64,000 nucleotides of DNA, taken from assembly GCA_014706295.1 (NCBI GenBank), contig JACSVZ010000012.1, positions 14,254,227 through 14,318,226 of the forward strand, written 5' to 3'. This document shows positions 48,605 to 58,638 of this stretch, one piece after another. A program made the translations under genes and the position numbers. The DNA comes from Lycocorax pyrrhopterus obiensis (taxonomy: Eukaryota; Chordata; Aves; Passeriformes; Paradisaeidae). Within the stretch, counting starts at the first letter, position 1. Every line of letters begins with the position of its first letter. The notes beneath the pieces were generated by a model, which saw only the letters and a list, made by a program, of their open reading frames with translations, was not told the origin of the DNA and made no database searches.

Positions 48605-51600
48605 TAATGACTAGAAGGGAACAATTCTTGAAATACAATCCTTCCTACCTATTTTGGAGGTGACAAAACGCCCTCCCAGCTTGATGGGCTTATAAAACAA
48701 AATGAGAGGAGGGTAGGTAAGAGAAAAGATCTCGGAAAATAAGAAGAGCTTGGGGAAAGTGAGGAAGGAATCTGCAATAAAGAGCAAATTCAGGTTTTTC
48801 TCTGGATCTGAGTTCATTATTTCACACATCTTGTGGGCAGAGATCTGCGAAAGGATCTGAGCAATGACTCTGTTACTGCTCAGAGAGTACGAGTCTGATC
48901 CAGATAATACGCTCTAACATCAGCCACAGGGATTTATTTAAGTCATTAAAGGCTTTTTATTTACAGTTTGTTGCACAAAACACTCCTCAAAGTACTTTAA
49001 CTCCTCTTCAGTGAATTAGGCGAGCACCACAAACGTTCCGTCAGGAACAGTGGAAGGCAGGATCTGCCTTCAGGGAAGGAGCTGCTGCCTCCCATTCCCC
49101 ATTCCTGGAGCGCCGGCACCTGGGAGCTCTCCATGACCTGCTCAGTGTGGCCTGACCTCATTGGCCACGTGGGCTCCAGCCCCGAGATCTGCACGTGCAG
49201 GGAGTGACTCGCTGTGCACTGACCTCCTTTCCTTAACGGGGGATCGGGGTGGGATCCCAAAAGGTGCAGTGGCTCCCCCAGAGCAGGCGTCTTTATCCCG
49301 ATGTGACTGCGCACCAGCATGGAAAGCCCCGATCCCAGCCTGAAGGAGAGAGCGACTGCATCGTCCTCATTCGGAAATCCAGTCTGTGGATGCTGCAGTG
49401 ACCAGGATACAGCACCTACAGGACTGTAAATCACCTCCCCCAGGCAGCAGCCATGACCTGCAGTCACCCTTTGGAATGAAAAGAAGAAAAACTCCCCCAC
49501 TCCTCCAACAGAAAGGATCAACCCCCCCTCCCCAACCTTTCTCAATTCTACTTTTTATGAGGTGCTGCAGCAGAAAACTGATTTTAAAAGTCATTCAAAT
49601 TGAAATCTTGAGCTGACAATGTTTCCTTAACTCAAACTGGTGAAATGCTGCCTGGCACAGCCCCCTCACTATTAACTTGGCACCTCCATCCAGGCTGTGA
49701 ACATGGAACAAGTGAGACTCCGGAGATAGAATCTCCTTTGGCTTGATCACAAATCATAAAGATAATGGCTTTCCACTGACAGAGCTTTTTGGAAAGCCAG
49801 TTTGCTTCTGAGCCAGTAACCCCTGTTTGGATTTGGGTATCTTGCTGTACTGAAAGAGGATGCCTCTGCCTGCTAAACCTGAGAGAGGAAAGCAAGGGAG
49901 GAACAGTGTGGAAAAGGGGATCAAATTGCTGCTTTCCATGAAAAACGTGCAGTGGATTCCTATAAACCCTTCCCTACAACCAGGTGATTCCAGTCTCCAC
50001 TCAAGTGGCCCATTGCTGTTCCCCCTTGAGCAGCCACACTGGAAAGTGACACATCCCACCTGCTCTGAGGTGAGGAAGGAATGAAAATGAGAAATATTTC
50101 CTGCTTAAAAGACAAAGTTCATGGTTGTATCCTTTGGGCTGAAGAACTGGGCTGCCTGGAAAACAAGGCAAATTCCATATTGTTATTTACAGACAGTCCA
50201 GAGATGAACTCTGTGCTAAGACTTCACTACCATTACTGCTGTCTCTCTTCCCAGGCAACATTAATATATCTCTGCTCTTGATCAAGGAAAGGGAACAACC
50301 TCATTAAAGGAAACCATAAGCTTGTCTAGCCCTCTTAGAACACAGGGAAACTTTTGTGGTGAGTGGGGTAAGCAAGGAACCTGATTTATTTAATTCTGGC
50401 AGAAAGGTGCAGCAAAAAAATTTTCTTAGGCTAAGGGAGTTTCACCTTTTTATTAGTCCACCACCAGAAAAAAGGGGAAATTCTGTACTCTAGAAATGTG
50501 GTATACAGTAACATACAGCAAAAGAGCCCTGAGAAAGAAACCAAATTCTGTTTAATGGTAGAAACAGAATAGGATTAACCCCCAGTTCTCTCTTTTAACT
50601 TCCAATACTTGTTAATGTCCAAGTTTGGGCAGGGTCAGGCCAGGGGAGCTGGACTGAAGGGCAGTGCTGAGCAGAATTAGCACATGGGTCTCTTCCCCAG
50701 CTGAAGGAGCACAGACAACACCCTACTAAAAAGTGAAAAACGAAGTTTAGAAATGTTTAATGAGCGAGATATTTTGGCCACTGCCTAACTTGGCCTTTAG
50801 ATCACAAGCCAAGCTTTGCAAAGGAGGCAAAGCTCACTCCACACCTGCTCACAAGAGACACCTCCATGGTTTGGTCCTCAGCAACTCTCACCTTCACCTG
50901 TCACGAGTAAGAATTACATATTTATGGAAGAAAAGTATCTGCAGGAAAACAATGCTTGACAGGTAATCTTTTCACAGATTTTTGTCACTAAGGGGAAGAC
51001 CCAGATGTCAATGATTTAAGGCAGGATGAATTATTGATCAGTGATTAGCAGCTGGCCAGGAGACTGCTGAGCTCCTGGGGAAGAGGTTTGTAATTCTGAG
51101 CATCACAAAAGCTACATAAACTAAGGATCAAAACACTAAGGATCCAAACTCAGGCTGATCCTAAGACACTACTGGAGTGATCACCACACTTTAATGTTTA
51201 CAAAAAATAAAAAGTTCCCTCTATTCTTTTGGTTTTAAATTTCCATTCTGGATTCAATGAACTGGAATTCTGTTACAAAAATGAACTTTCATGAATCAAA
51301 ACCAGGAAAAAGGAAAACCCACGTAAAAAAAGTCAAAGCCCCCCAAACCCCAACACTGTAGTAAGTGCTGAGTCCTTGGTGAAGAAATACCCAAAGAAAC
51401 AGAGTTCTCACCCCTCTGTACTAAACCCCACGTGTTTTCTAAACTACCACAGCATTTGTGGAGATGAGAGTTATTAAAAAGTGATTTTGTTTTGACACAT
51501 CCTCCCAGGAAAAGCAACAAGCCTCTGAGAACCCCTTTTAGATGCATTACCAAGTCACACATCCACAGTTCAATCCAACCCAACACGGCCCAAATATTGC

Positions 51601-52364
51601 CCCCAAATTTGCAATTAGCAAACACAGACTTGTCTAATACCAAAGACCAGTAAAAACACCTAAAAATGGTATTGCAAAACCTTGCAATAAACCCATGGGA
51701 AACTCAACACTAAAACAATCAGAGTGAATCTTTAACACATTTATTTTAAGGAGCCATTAATAACCCAGGAAGGGATTTTTGTTTGCTTTGAAAGGCTGGG
51801 GGGCTAAAATTTCCTTTGCTCTCAGTTTTATGACTCCCTGCTCTGCCCAGGCGAGGTGACAGCCGGGCCCAGACTGTCACATCCCATCCTGGGAAGGCAG
51901 CTGGCTGCACATCCAGCTTTTCCAGAGGAAGCTCCTCTACACCAGGGAATTCTCACCTGCCCAGCTGTGAGAGCATCCAACTCACACTGCTTCTGAATGG
52001 TGCAAATCAGCCAAGGAAATCAAATTAACAGCTCGTGGTGCACAGATAATGCTCTAAAAACTGCTGCTACCAGAAAACCAGATGCTGTTTTGAATAGCTC
52101 CTCCATAGTTCTATTTCCTAGAAATTCAATTTAAGAAGAAAGTATCATTACACAACTCTGTGACTGCAGCACCAGCCCTGATGAGTTTTGGTCATACCCA
52201 AGTCATCTGTAAAGGAAATTACAGGAGGAGCTTAAACACAACTTGCTGAACCAATTTGTTGAATTCCCAAGTTATTACTGTGGATGCAAAGTTTTGCTAC
52301 ATATAATTCACTGAAAATGCTTCTATCCCTAAATATAAAGATGGTAATTTTATATAAAGCTTAC

Positions 52365-52406
52365 CTAAAGTTCTGTGCCAAATCTAGATGAGGAGTTTCC
52401 ATGGAG
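52365..52406 (-). CDS. ADCY9: ADCY9 42-nt microexon in extracellular loop
   Basis: Flanked by ttttttcatttcag (acceptor) and gtaagc (donor) on the minus strand. With the split codons at each end it encodes SSMETPHLDLAQNF plus the first two bases of the next Ser. This aligns without gaps to the human AC9 segment between SLCP and PCNSSVP as I recall it (SSVLTSPLDAVQNFS). The length is 14 codons and both junctions are phase 2, so inclusion or skipping keeps the frame. Asn-Phe from this exon plus the Ser completed by the next exon form an N-F-S glycosylation sequon in the last extracellular loop. It is too short to appear as an ordinary open frame and is placed by splice sites and homology. Confidence 0.92.
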   Translation of the reverse strand, partial: LHGNSSSRFGTEL

Positions 52407-52740
52407 CTGAAATGAAAAAAGCATTGATTTCAGAGGGAAAGTTAAAGCAATAAACAAACCATCCTGCAGCATTTCAGACAGAATTTTAAACTTCTCTATC
52501 ACACAGACCAGTAACTGCACTGCAGACCTGAGCAGCTTCACACAAACTTTGTCTGAACATGACTTATCTGCTTGGAAGAAGGAACCAGCCAGAGATGCAA
52601 ATCCCTGTAAAGGGAAACTGGAACGTCATGATGCCTGGAACAAGTAATTGTTAAACAATCCCATCTTACCTGGGAAACGGGGAAAAGCAATTCCAGAACT
52701 CTAAGACTCCATTATGCCTTCATCTTATGTGAGCACACGG

Positions 52741-52885
52741 CACAAAGATTTTAAAAATAAAACACAAAAAGACAAACCCCAACCTCTCCAAACAAAAACA
52801 ACAAAGCAAAAAACAAAACAAAACAAAAAACCCATACAAAAAAAACCCCAAAAACCAAACCCAAACCAAAAATCCCCAAAACTCT
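52741..52885. repeat. A/C-rich low-complexity tract
   Basis: Irregular AAAAC/CAAAA/CCAAA units. On the ADCY9 strand the tract is T/G-rich and lies about 335-480 bases before the microexon acceptor. Confidence 0.85.
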
Positions 52886-53789
52886 AACAAACACAGAACC
52901 TATTTTTGAAGATGCCATTAGAGAAAATAAGTAGTTCAGCACTTATTTACTTGTATTACAAGTTCTCTCCTGCAATCAAGTAGCAAGAGAGTATCAACCT
53001 CTCAGGATTAGTTACAACTGGAAAAAGAAGTAAAGCTGCAGAATGGATCTGTGGTGCAGACAGGGCTGCAATTGCCACCGTGACAAAAAATATTATCAGA
53101 ATCATGGTAAGAGACGAACAAAAAGATGATTATTAACAAACTGAAGTAATGGGTTTCACTAACTAAACCTGTATCACTTTTGTTCGGGATCAATTCTATC
53201 AATCACCTTTTCAGACCTGCAGTTGAACAGCTCTATCACTTGAAATATTTATTTTTGAGGGATGAAGTAACAACATATTCCACGATTTCTGAACTCTGCC
53301 CATTAATGGTCACTGCTGTTCACACCACAGGTGGAAACACCCCATCATTAGTAACATTTATTAGGATAATGGGGTTTCTTAACATTCACAAAGCCCCTTC
53401 AGCACTCAGCAAAAGCTGATGCTGTGACCTGACACAACAGCAAGGTCTCCACCTCTCACCTTTGGAAGAGCCATTCCCAGTCCCTTAATGAAGTTGAAAT
53501 GCAGGGAAAATCCCCAGTTCTGTGTCTTCTTTCTGCACAAAGTCTTAACACAGAGCTTGTAAAGGAGTATATCCCATCCCCCCTTTTCCAGGGCTCTGCC
53601 AGGAACCCCCAGGGAGCTCTGTGCAGACATGGGCGTCTGCACAGGGACACGGGACATGAGGAAGGGAACGAGCTCCTGGAACTCCTGCTGGGGGAATTAG
53701 GGAAGAGCAACCATGGAACCAAGAAATGGCATCAAGGGTCTGCTCTCCACTAATTCCCCTGGAAAAACAAACCTGGGGTGGAGTTTGGA

Positions 53790-54070
53790 GCCAGGTGGGG
53801 ATCAGGCTCTGCTCCCAGGGAACAAGTGACAGGACAAGAGGAAATGGCCTCAAGTTGTGCCAAGGGAGGTTTAGATGGATATTAGGGGAAAAAAATGTCT
53901 TCAGCAAAAGCCGTGGTGGAGTCCCCATTCCTGAAGGGATTTAAAAGCCCTGTGGATGTGGCACTTGGGGACACGGGACAGTGGTGGCCTTGGCAGTGCT
54001 GGGGGAACAGCTGGACTCGATGGTCTCAGAGGGCTTTTCCAACCTCAAGGATCCTGTGATTCCATGATTC
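53790..54070 (+). mobile_element. CR1 LINE 3' fragment, GGACTCGATGGTC subfamily
   Basis: Reads GACAAGAGGAAATGGCCTCA, GTTTAGATGGATATTAGGGG, GCTGGACTCGATGGTCTCAG and CTTTTCCAACCTCAAGGATC. This is a CR1 type distinct from the GGTCCCTTCCAACCC copies. It is truncated and non-coding. Confidence 0.92.
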
Positions 54071-55385
54071 TCAGTGAAGCTGGGCCTGGCCAGTGAAAGC
54101 ACCAGTGCTACAAAGGGAAAAGCCAAGGGGAGAAGCCTCTGTGACTGGGAGAGGGCCACTCAGTGCTGGGGGACAGACGATGATGGTTTCACTGGGAACC
54201 TGAACCCAATGAGACAAATCCATGAGGAGACAAGGGAGGCTCCAGAACCCAAACACTCCTTTTCTGCACTGGAGCTGGAGAGAACTCCTCCACCCTCCTT
54301 GCCCAAGTCCTTTGCAGACGGACAAGAAAGGGATTTTTCTGTAGTCAATATGATCTAGAGATCATTCATCAACTGACTCCAGCTCCAGGGTATTTTTTTC
54401 ACCGGACTTTTTCCCTTCAACCCTTACAGCCACCTCAAATCACAGATGTGAACAGGTATAAAGGGTGACTTTTATTCTCCCTTTTTTTAATATAATTTGA
54501 TCAAGATTAAAAGAGACCACTGAAGACACTTAAAGAGGGAATTAAAGCTAAATACTCACTAAAACATGTATCTGCAAACTCTTTTTGGTTTGTTTGGGGT
54601 TTTTTTTCATGTTTTTCACCTTATGATTCAGCAGGTCTCTGAAGGAGAGGAACTGACTAATTGAGGAGAAGACCTTGCTAAGTCCATCCCAAGAGAGGGT
54701 CTTAAGCCACTGAGAAGCACAAGTTGATTATAAAATTTTGCCAATAGGAGCAGAAGACTGGAAGGACCCCCTTGACTCTCTTGGCAAGAAAATAGCAGGA
54801 GAATACTGCAAACAAGTTCTCCTTGTGGAAAATTGTTTATCAGAGGAAAACTGGAAAAACTTAAGGTTATTGCACAGAAACTGCATTATCTTGATTTCTC
54901 TGGTTACTGTTCTGCAGAGTCCTCTGAAAAGGCAGGAAACTGAGAATGGAGCTGGGTATTTAATCCCATTAAACCTAAGCACCTGCCTTCCACACTGGAA
55001 AATGCATTGAGGAAGGAGGTGGAAGAAGAATACGCGGTTCCTAAGGGCAAAAATAAATCCAGAGGGGTGTTGGGGAGCAGTTGGGCTCTCTGGCACCACC
55101 AAATACCTGGGAAATTCCTTCATAAAATAGATTCTCAAACTAGTGGTGAAAGGCAATTCTGTGGGTCTGTAACTGTGTCCTAGAAACCCATCAGGAAGGG
55201 CAGAGTGTCACACAGCAGAGGGCCCCCTGAAATCCTTCAAAAAAATAAATAATAAAGAAATAAAATCATTAAGGTTGAGATGCTGGAGAAAGTCATGGCA
55301 GACAGCAAAATCCTGTGCATCAGACCCTTGTTTCCCTGGGGAGAAGCCCAGATCTGCTCCCCTGCAGCCGCGGGGCGAGGCTCAC

Positions 55386-55534
55386 CTGGCGGGGCACAAG
55401 GAGACGTAGAGCAGGATGAGCAGCACTGCTCCCACCACGGTTGCCAGCAGGGATCTCATCCAGGAGCTGAGCTGGCAGAAGTTACAGTACTGCACAATGG
55501 TGATGAGAATGGCACAACACATGAACATGGTGTA
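55386..55534 (-). CDS. ADCY9: ADCY9 149-nt transmembrane exon
   Basis: The acceptor ctctctgttgcag precedes TACACC and the donor is GCCAG|gtgag. It enters in phase 0 and leaves in phase 2. It encodes 49 residues starting YTMFMCCAILITIVQYCNFC, then QLSSWMRSLLATVVGAVLLI and LLYVSLCPA. This is two hydrophobic segments around the AC9 signature QYCNFCQLSSWMRS, part of the second six-helix membrane bundle. It follows the 160-nt exon in frame (ETNIH | YTMF) and precedes the microexon. No defects seen. Confidence 0.96.
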
Positions 55535-56907
55535 CTGCAACAGAGAGAGAGAGGGGAGTTAACAGCTGGCCAGGGCCCTTCTGCACATCCACGCCGGCAG
55601 GGAAAGGGGGACAGCGGGGAGAAGGGTCTAACTCCGCCTGGATGATGGGTACAGTGAGTGATCCCACGTGAAGATGGACATCTTCCCTTCCAGGAGCAAG
55701 AAAACCTTTAGCACAGGTGGTTTGTCACCACTTTCCCTGGACAGAGTTTTTTATCACACACCCGTTAGTTCAGCGATGCCCAGCACCTCCAGCTTACCTT
55801 TGCCAAAAGCTCAGTGCCTCTTCTTATTCCAAAAAAAGGGAAAAAAAGAAGGTGAAAATTCATGGCAACTCCCTCTCCACTGCTGGGGTTAGATTCTGTC
55901 TGCCTGCTTTAAACTGAGTATTGAAATTCCCTTGCATTGAAAATGCAGAATGCAATTTCACCCACCTGCCTGCTTTTAAAAACACTTCTCAGAGAATGTT
56001 CTCACACTGTCCTGTAACAGCTGAATTCAGGTAAGGAAAGATCTGCCTTGGTGACAAAAGGCAGCTTCAGTCACTGGCAGCTTGATAACACTTGATAACA
56101 CGACCACTTGTGCCAATTTGGAAGGACAATTTCACATTTTCTGTTCCAAATGCCCCATCTCAAAACCCCTTTACCTTTCCGCAACTTTACTGGATAAAGG
56201 AAAGGAAGTGTAGGACAGATGCATCGCCCAGAGCACCTTCATTTCCCCAGGTACAACCTCACGGTGCTCAAAACTCTCAAGCTGATGTGCCAATTTTGGT
56301 TTCCCAAGAATATTCATGACCATCCAAGCTAAACCAGAGACTCCACACTCAGATTAAGGAGTTCTGGTCTAGCTCTATGCTGTGTTTTACAGCATGAAAT
56401 GATCATTCTCTCCCCCTTTCTCTCTCCCTTTAGGTGTTCTGTGCAGCTGAAGCGCAGACTCTGCAGCCTGGCAGTCCTGTGGCATAACAAACAAGCATGT
56501 GATTGAGAGCGGACACAGCATATGGGAAAAATCCTTACATCATTCACCATTTTTAAACCACAAGCACAACCGTTGCTTTTTAAATGACTTAAAAATGGAT
56601 AAAAGGAATTTCTGAAGTGTCCATAAAAAAACCATAACTTAAACTTACTTTTTTCCCCCCATTTCAGGTCTCCTAAAGTGGCAGAGCACTGGTTCTCACC
56701 CCAAGTGATGCCCCAGCATGAAGCCAGCCTATAGAGGGTCAGGATGTGCTGGATTTTACTATGGATGCATGGCTTTGGAAAGTTTTTTTTTTCATGGCTG
56801 TTTTTGTTAATTTTCATTTAAATTATTTTATATCCAGGGAGGGTATAAAATGCTATGAATAAAAAAAAACTTTGCAAAACCATGTCATAGTAAAGGAGGA
56901 CACTTAC

Positions 56908-57026
56908 CTGACCCTCTATAGATTGACTCCATTTCCTAGAGCTCCGTGAGTGTGGAAACACTGAGCACAAGCCGAGCTGGGACATCTCTTGGAGAGTGAG
57001 CCAACAGCCCCACGACTCTGGAGCAC
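56908..57026 (-). other. Exon-like segment with strong splice sites inside ADCY9 intron
   Basis: Minus strand: a long pyrimidine tract and AG (tttgctttctttcctcttgcag type, written here in part) precede GTGCTCCAGAG, and the segment ends GGGTCAG|gtaagt, a consensus donor. It is 119 nt long with several CpGs and no recognisable transposon. If spliced from the 160-nt ADCY9 exon (phase 0) the frame meets TAG 8 bases before its end, so it would act as a poison exon. Alternatively, an internal ATG (purine at -3) opens MSQLGLCSVFPHSRSSRKWS..., which runs in frame into the next ADCY9 exon. It may also be an unused decoy. Confidence 0.4.
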
Positions 57027-57800
57027 CTGCAAGAGGAAAGAAAGCAAAGTTCATTCTCAGTTTGGTGATGAAAATCACCATTTTGCTGCTGCTGCCTGAA
57101 GTGTTTTGACTCATCCTGACCTGCTGTACTGAGAACACACTCATGAAGTGGTTCTTCTGACATTATCTGGAACATTTGGAGAGATGATCAAGGATGGTGA
57201 TGAATGGGATGGTATCAAAACCAATGGACAAATTTGAGAGATTTAAAGGTTTTCAGCTCCCTTCCCTTGAGGAAAACATTCCTACAGTTAGTTTACTGTT
57301 AATCATGCAGGGGAAAGACCATCATTAAATTGAATTAACAAAAAAATCCATTTACAGCTTAAAAAGTCTTAACTAAAGTTCCAAAAGGTAGAAGCTGCAG
57401 AATGATCTTAAGCATGGGATGTAACAGAATGTCAACCACACCCTCCTGTGGCTGTGATAACCACGGGATGTGTGTTTAAATCAGCAAGGACCAAAAAATG
57501 TGTGGTCACACGTTCCCATGGAACAAACACTTCCCAGTACGCAGGAATAAGCTGTGATAGGAAGAGTGAAGAGGATCTGGTCATTACCTACACCCAGGGG
57601 CCTGAAATAGCAAGAGCTTTGTGAAACAGAATTCCCTGAAGATCCTGGAAAGGAAGGATCGCACACTGTGCTGCCTAAGAGAAACCTGCAGAGAAACAAT
57701 CTTTCATCTCCAGCTTGAGGCCATTTTATTCACAGTTTTTAAGCCTTGATTTTATGCTACAGTTGGCCTTTAAATGAAACTGTTCTTCCCCCTCCTCACC

Positions 57801-57866
57801 GCTGCCCATGGCAGGGGGTTGGAACTAGAGGTGCCTTCCAATCCAAACCATTCTGTGATTCTATGA
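57801..57866 (+). mobile_element. CR1 LINE 3' tail
   Basis: CTGCCCATGGCAGGGGGTTG, GGAACTAGAGGTGCCTTCCA and CATTCTGTGATTCTATG mark a short CR1 tail. Confidence 0.92.
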
Positions 57867-58478
57867 ATGTTTAACCCCTTGTTCTCCCTTTCTGAGTGCT
57901 TTGAATAACAGAGACACCGAATTCGCTATGGATCTCTGTGTCTGGGTTAAATATGCCAATTTCTTTCCATTCCTTTTCAGACAGCAGTTATTGCGTTCCT
58001 TTAACCATTCCCACAGCCCCTGCAATGACCATTTCTAGGTACCAAGTGCTCTCTCCTTTGAGTTCCTTCATCTCACTCTGCAAAGCCCAAACACCCCTCA
58101 CTAATACTGTTCTCACTGCGGAGGTTCACTGATACAGCCTCTCTGACTCCAAACTCCAAATCCAGCCTGGGATGATAATCCTGAGGTAAACCACCTGCGT
58201 TATCTCAAAAACATTCCTGCAGAAGTGCTTGGTCTAAGAGGAAAAAGGCATGCAAGCAGCAGGAATTTCTAGGTACCCTCTCCTCTTTTGTCTGAGAGTT
58301 TTCACCATGACTGTGTTTACATAACAAACTAGGAATTCCATCATCCACAAAGCCCCATCCCTCCCAGGGATCTGTATCAAGCAGATGTAAAGCAGCGGGG
58401 AGGTGGAGGAAGGCAGGCAAGCAACAAGCTTTGTTAGCTCCAAACCGTCACATTATGGAACGGAGTTCGACAACTTAC

Positions 58479-58638
58479 ATGTATATTTGTTTCAAAATCA
58501 GAGGTGAAGTGTGAAAAAACTGCAAGAGCTGGGAGAGAAACCAGGATTGCACCGAAAAAGTGTCGAGGCAGCCAGCCAGATATCACCTCCAGGAGACGCT
58601 TGGTGCAAGTCATCACCTCCTCCAGGAAGAATGCCATC
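58479..58638 (-). CDS. ADCY9: ADCY9 160-nt transmembrane exon
   Basis: The acceptor ctgtgttccag precedes GATGGCATT and the donor is ATACAT|gtaagt. The first base completes a codon from the preceding exon; 53 codons follow: MAFFLEEVMTCTKRLLEVIS, GWLPRHFFGAILVSLPALAV, FSHFTSDFETNIH. This matches human AC9 (MVFFLEDVMACTKRLLEWIAGWLPRH as recalled) with conservative changes. It includes a cytoplasmic basic loop and one membrane segment. The upstream exon, expected to end in the codon for Arg before this Met, was not found up to 64,000. Confidence 0.96.

Larger units (their letters stand above)
46595..52364 (-). other. ADCY9: ADCY9 intron between microexon and last exon
   Basis: 5.77 kb, bounded by donor TTTAG|gtaagc and acceptor ttgtgcag. 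It contains CR1 fragments at 47.2 and 48.5 kb and otherwise unique AT-leaning DNA. No additional exon with matching ADCY9 sequence is visible or needed. Confidence 0.9.
52407..55385 (-). other. ADCY9: ADCY9 intron upstream of microexon
   Basis: 2.98 kb. It contains an A/C-rich low-complexity tract (52,741-52,885) and a CR1 fragment at 53.8-54.1 kb. On the transcript strand, TGCTTTTTTCATTTCAG immediately precedes the microexon. Confidence 0.9.
55535..58478 (-). other. ADCY9: ADCY9 intron between the two transmembrane exons
   Basis: 2.94 kb, phase 0. It contains a CR1 tail at 57.8 kb and the exon-like segment at 56908-57026, which is listed separately. Confidence 0.9.
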
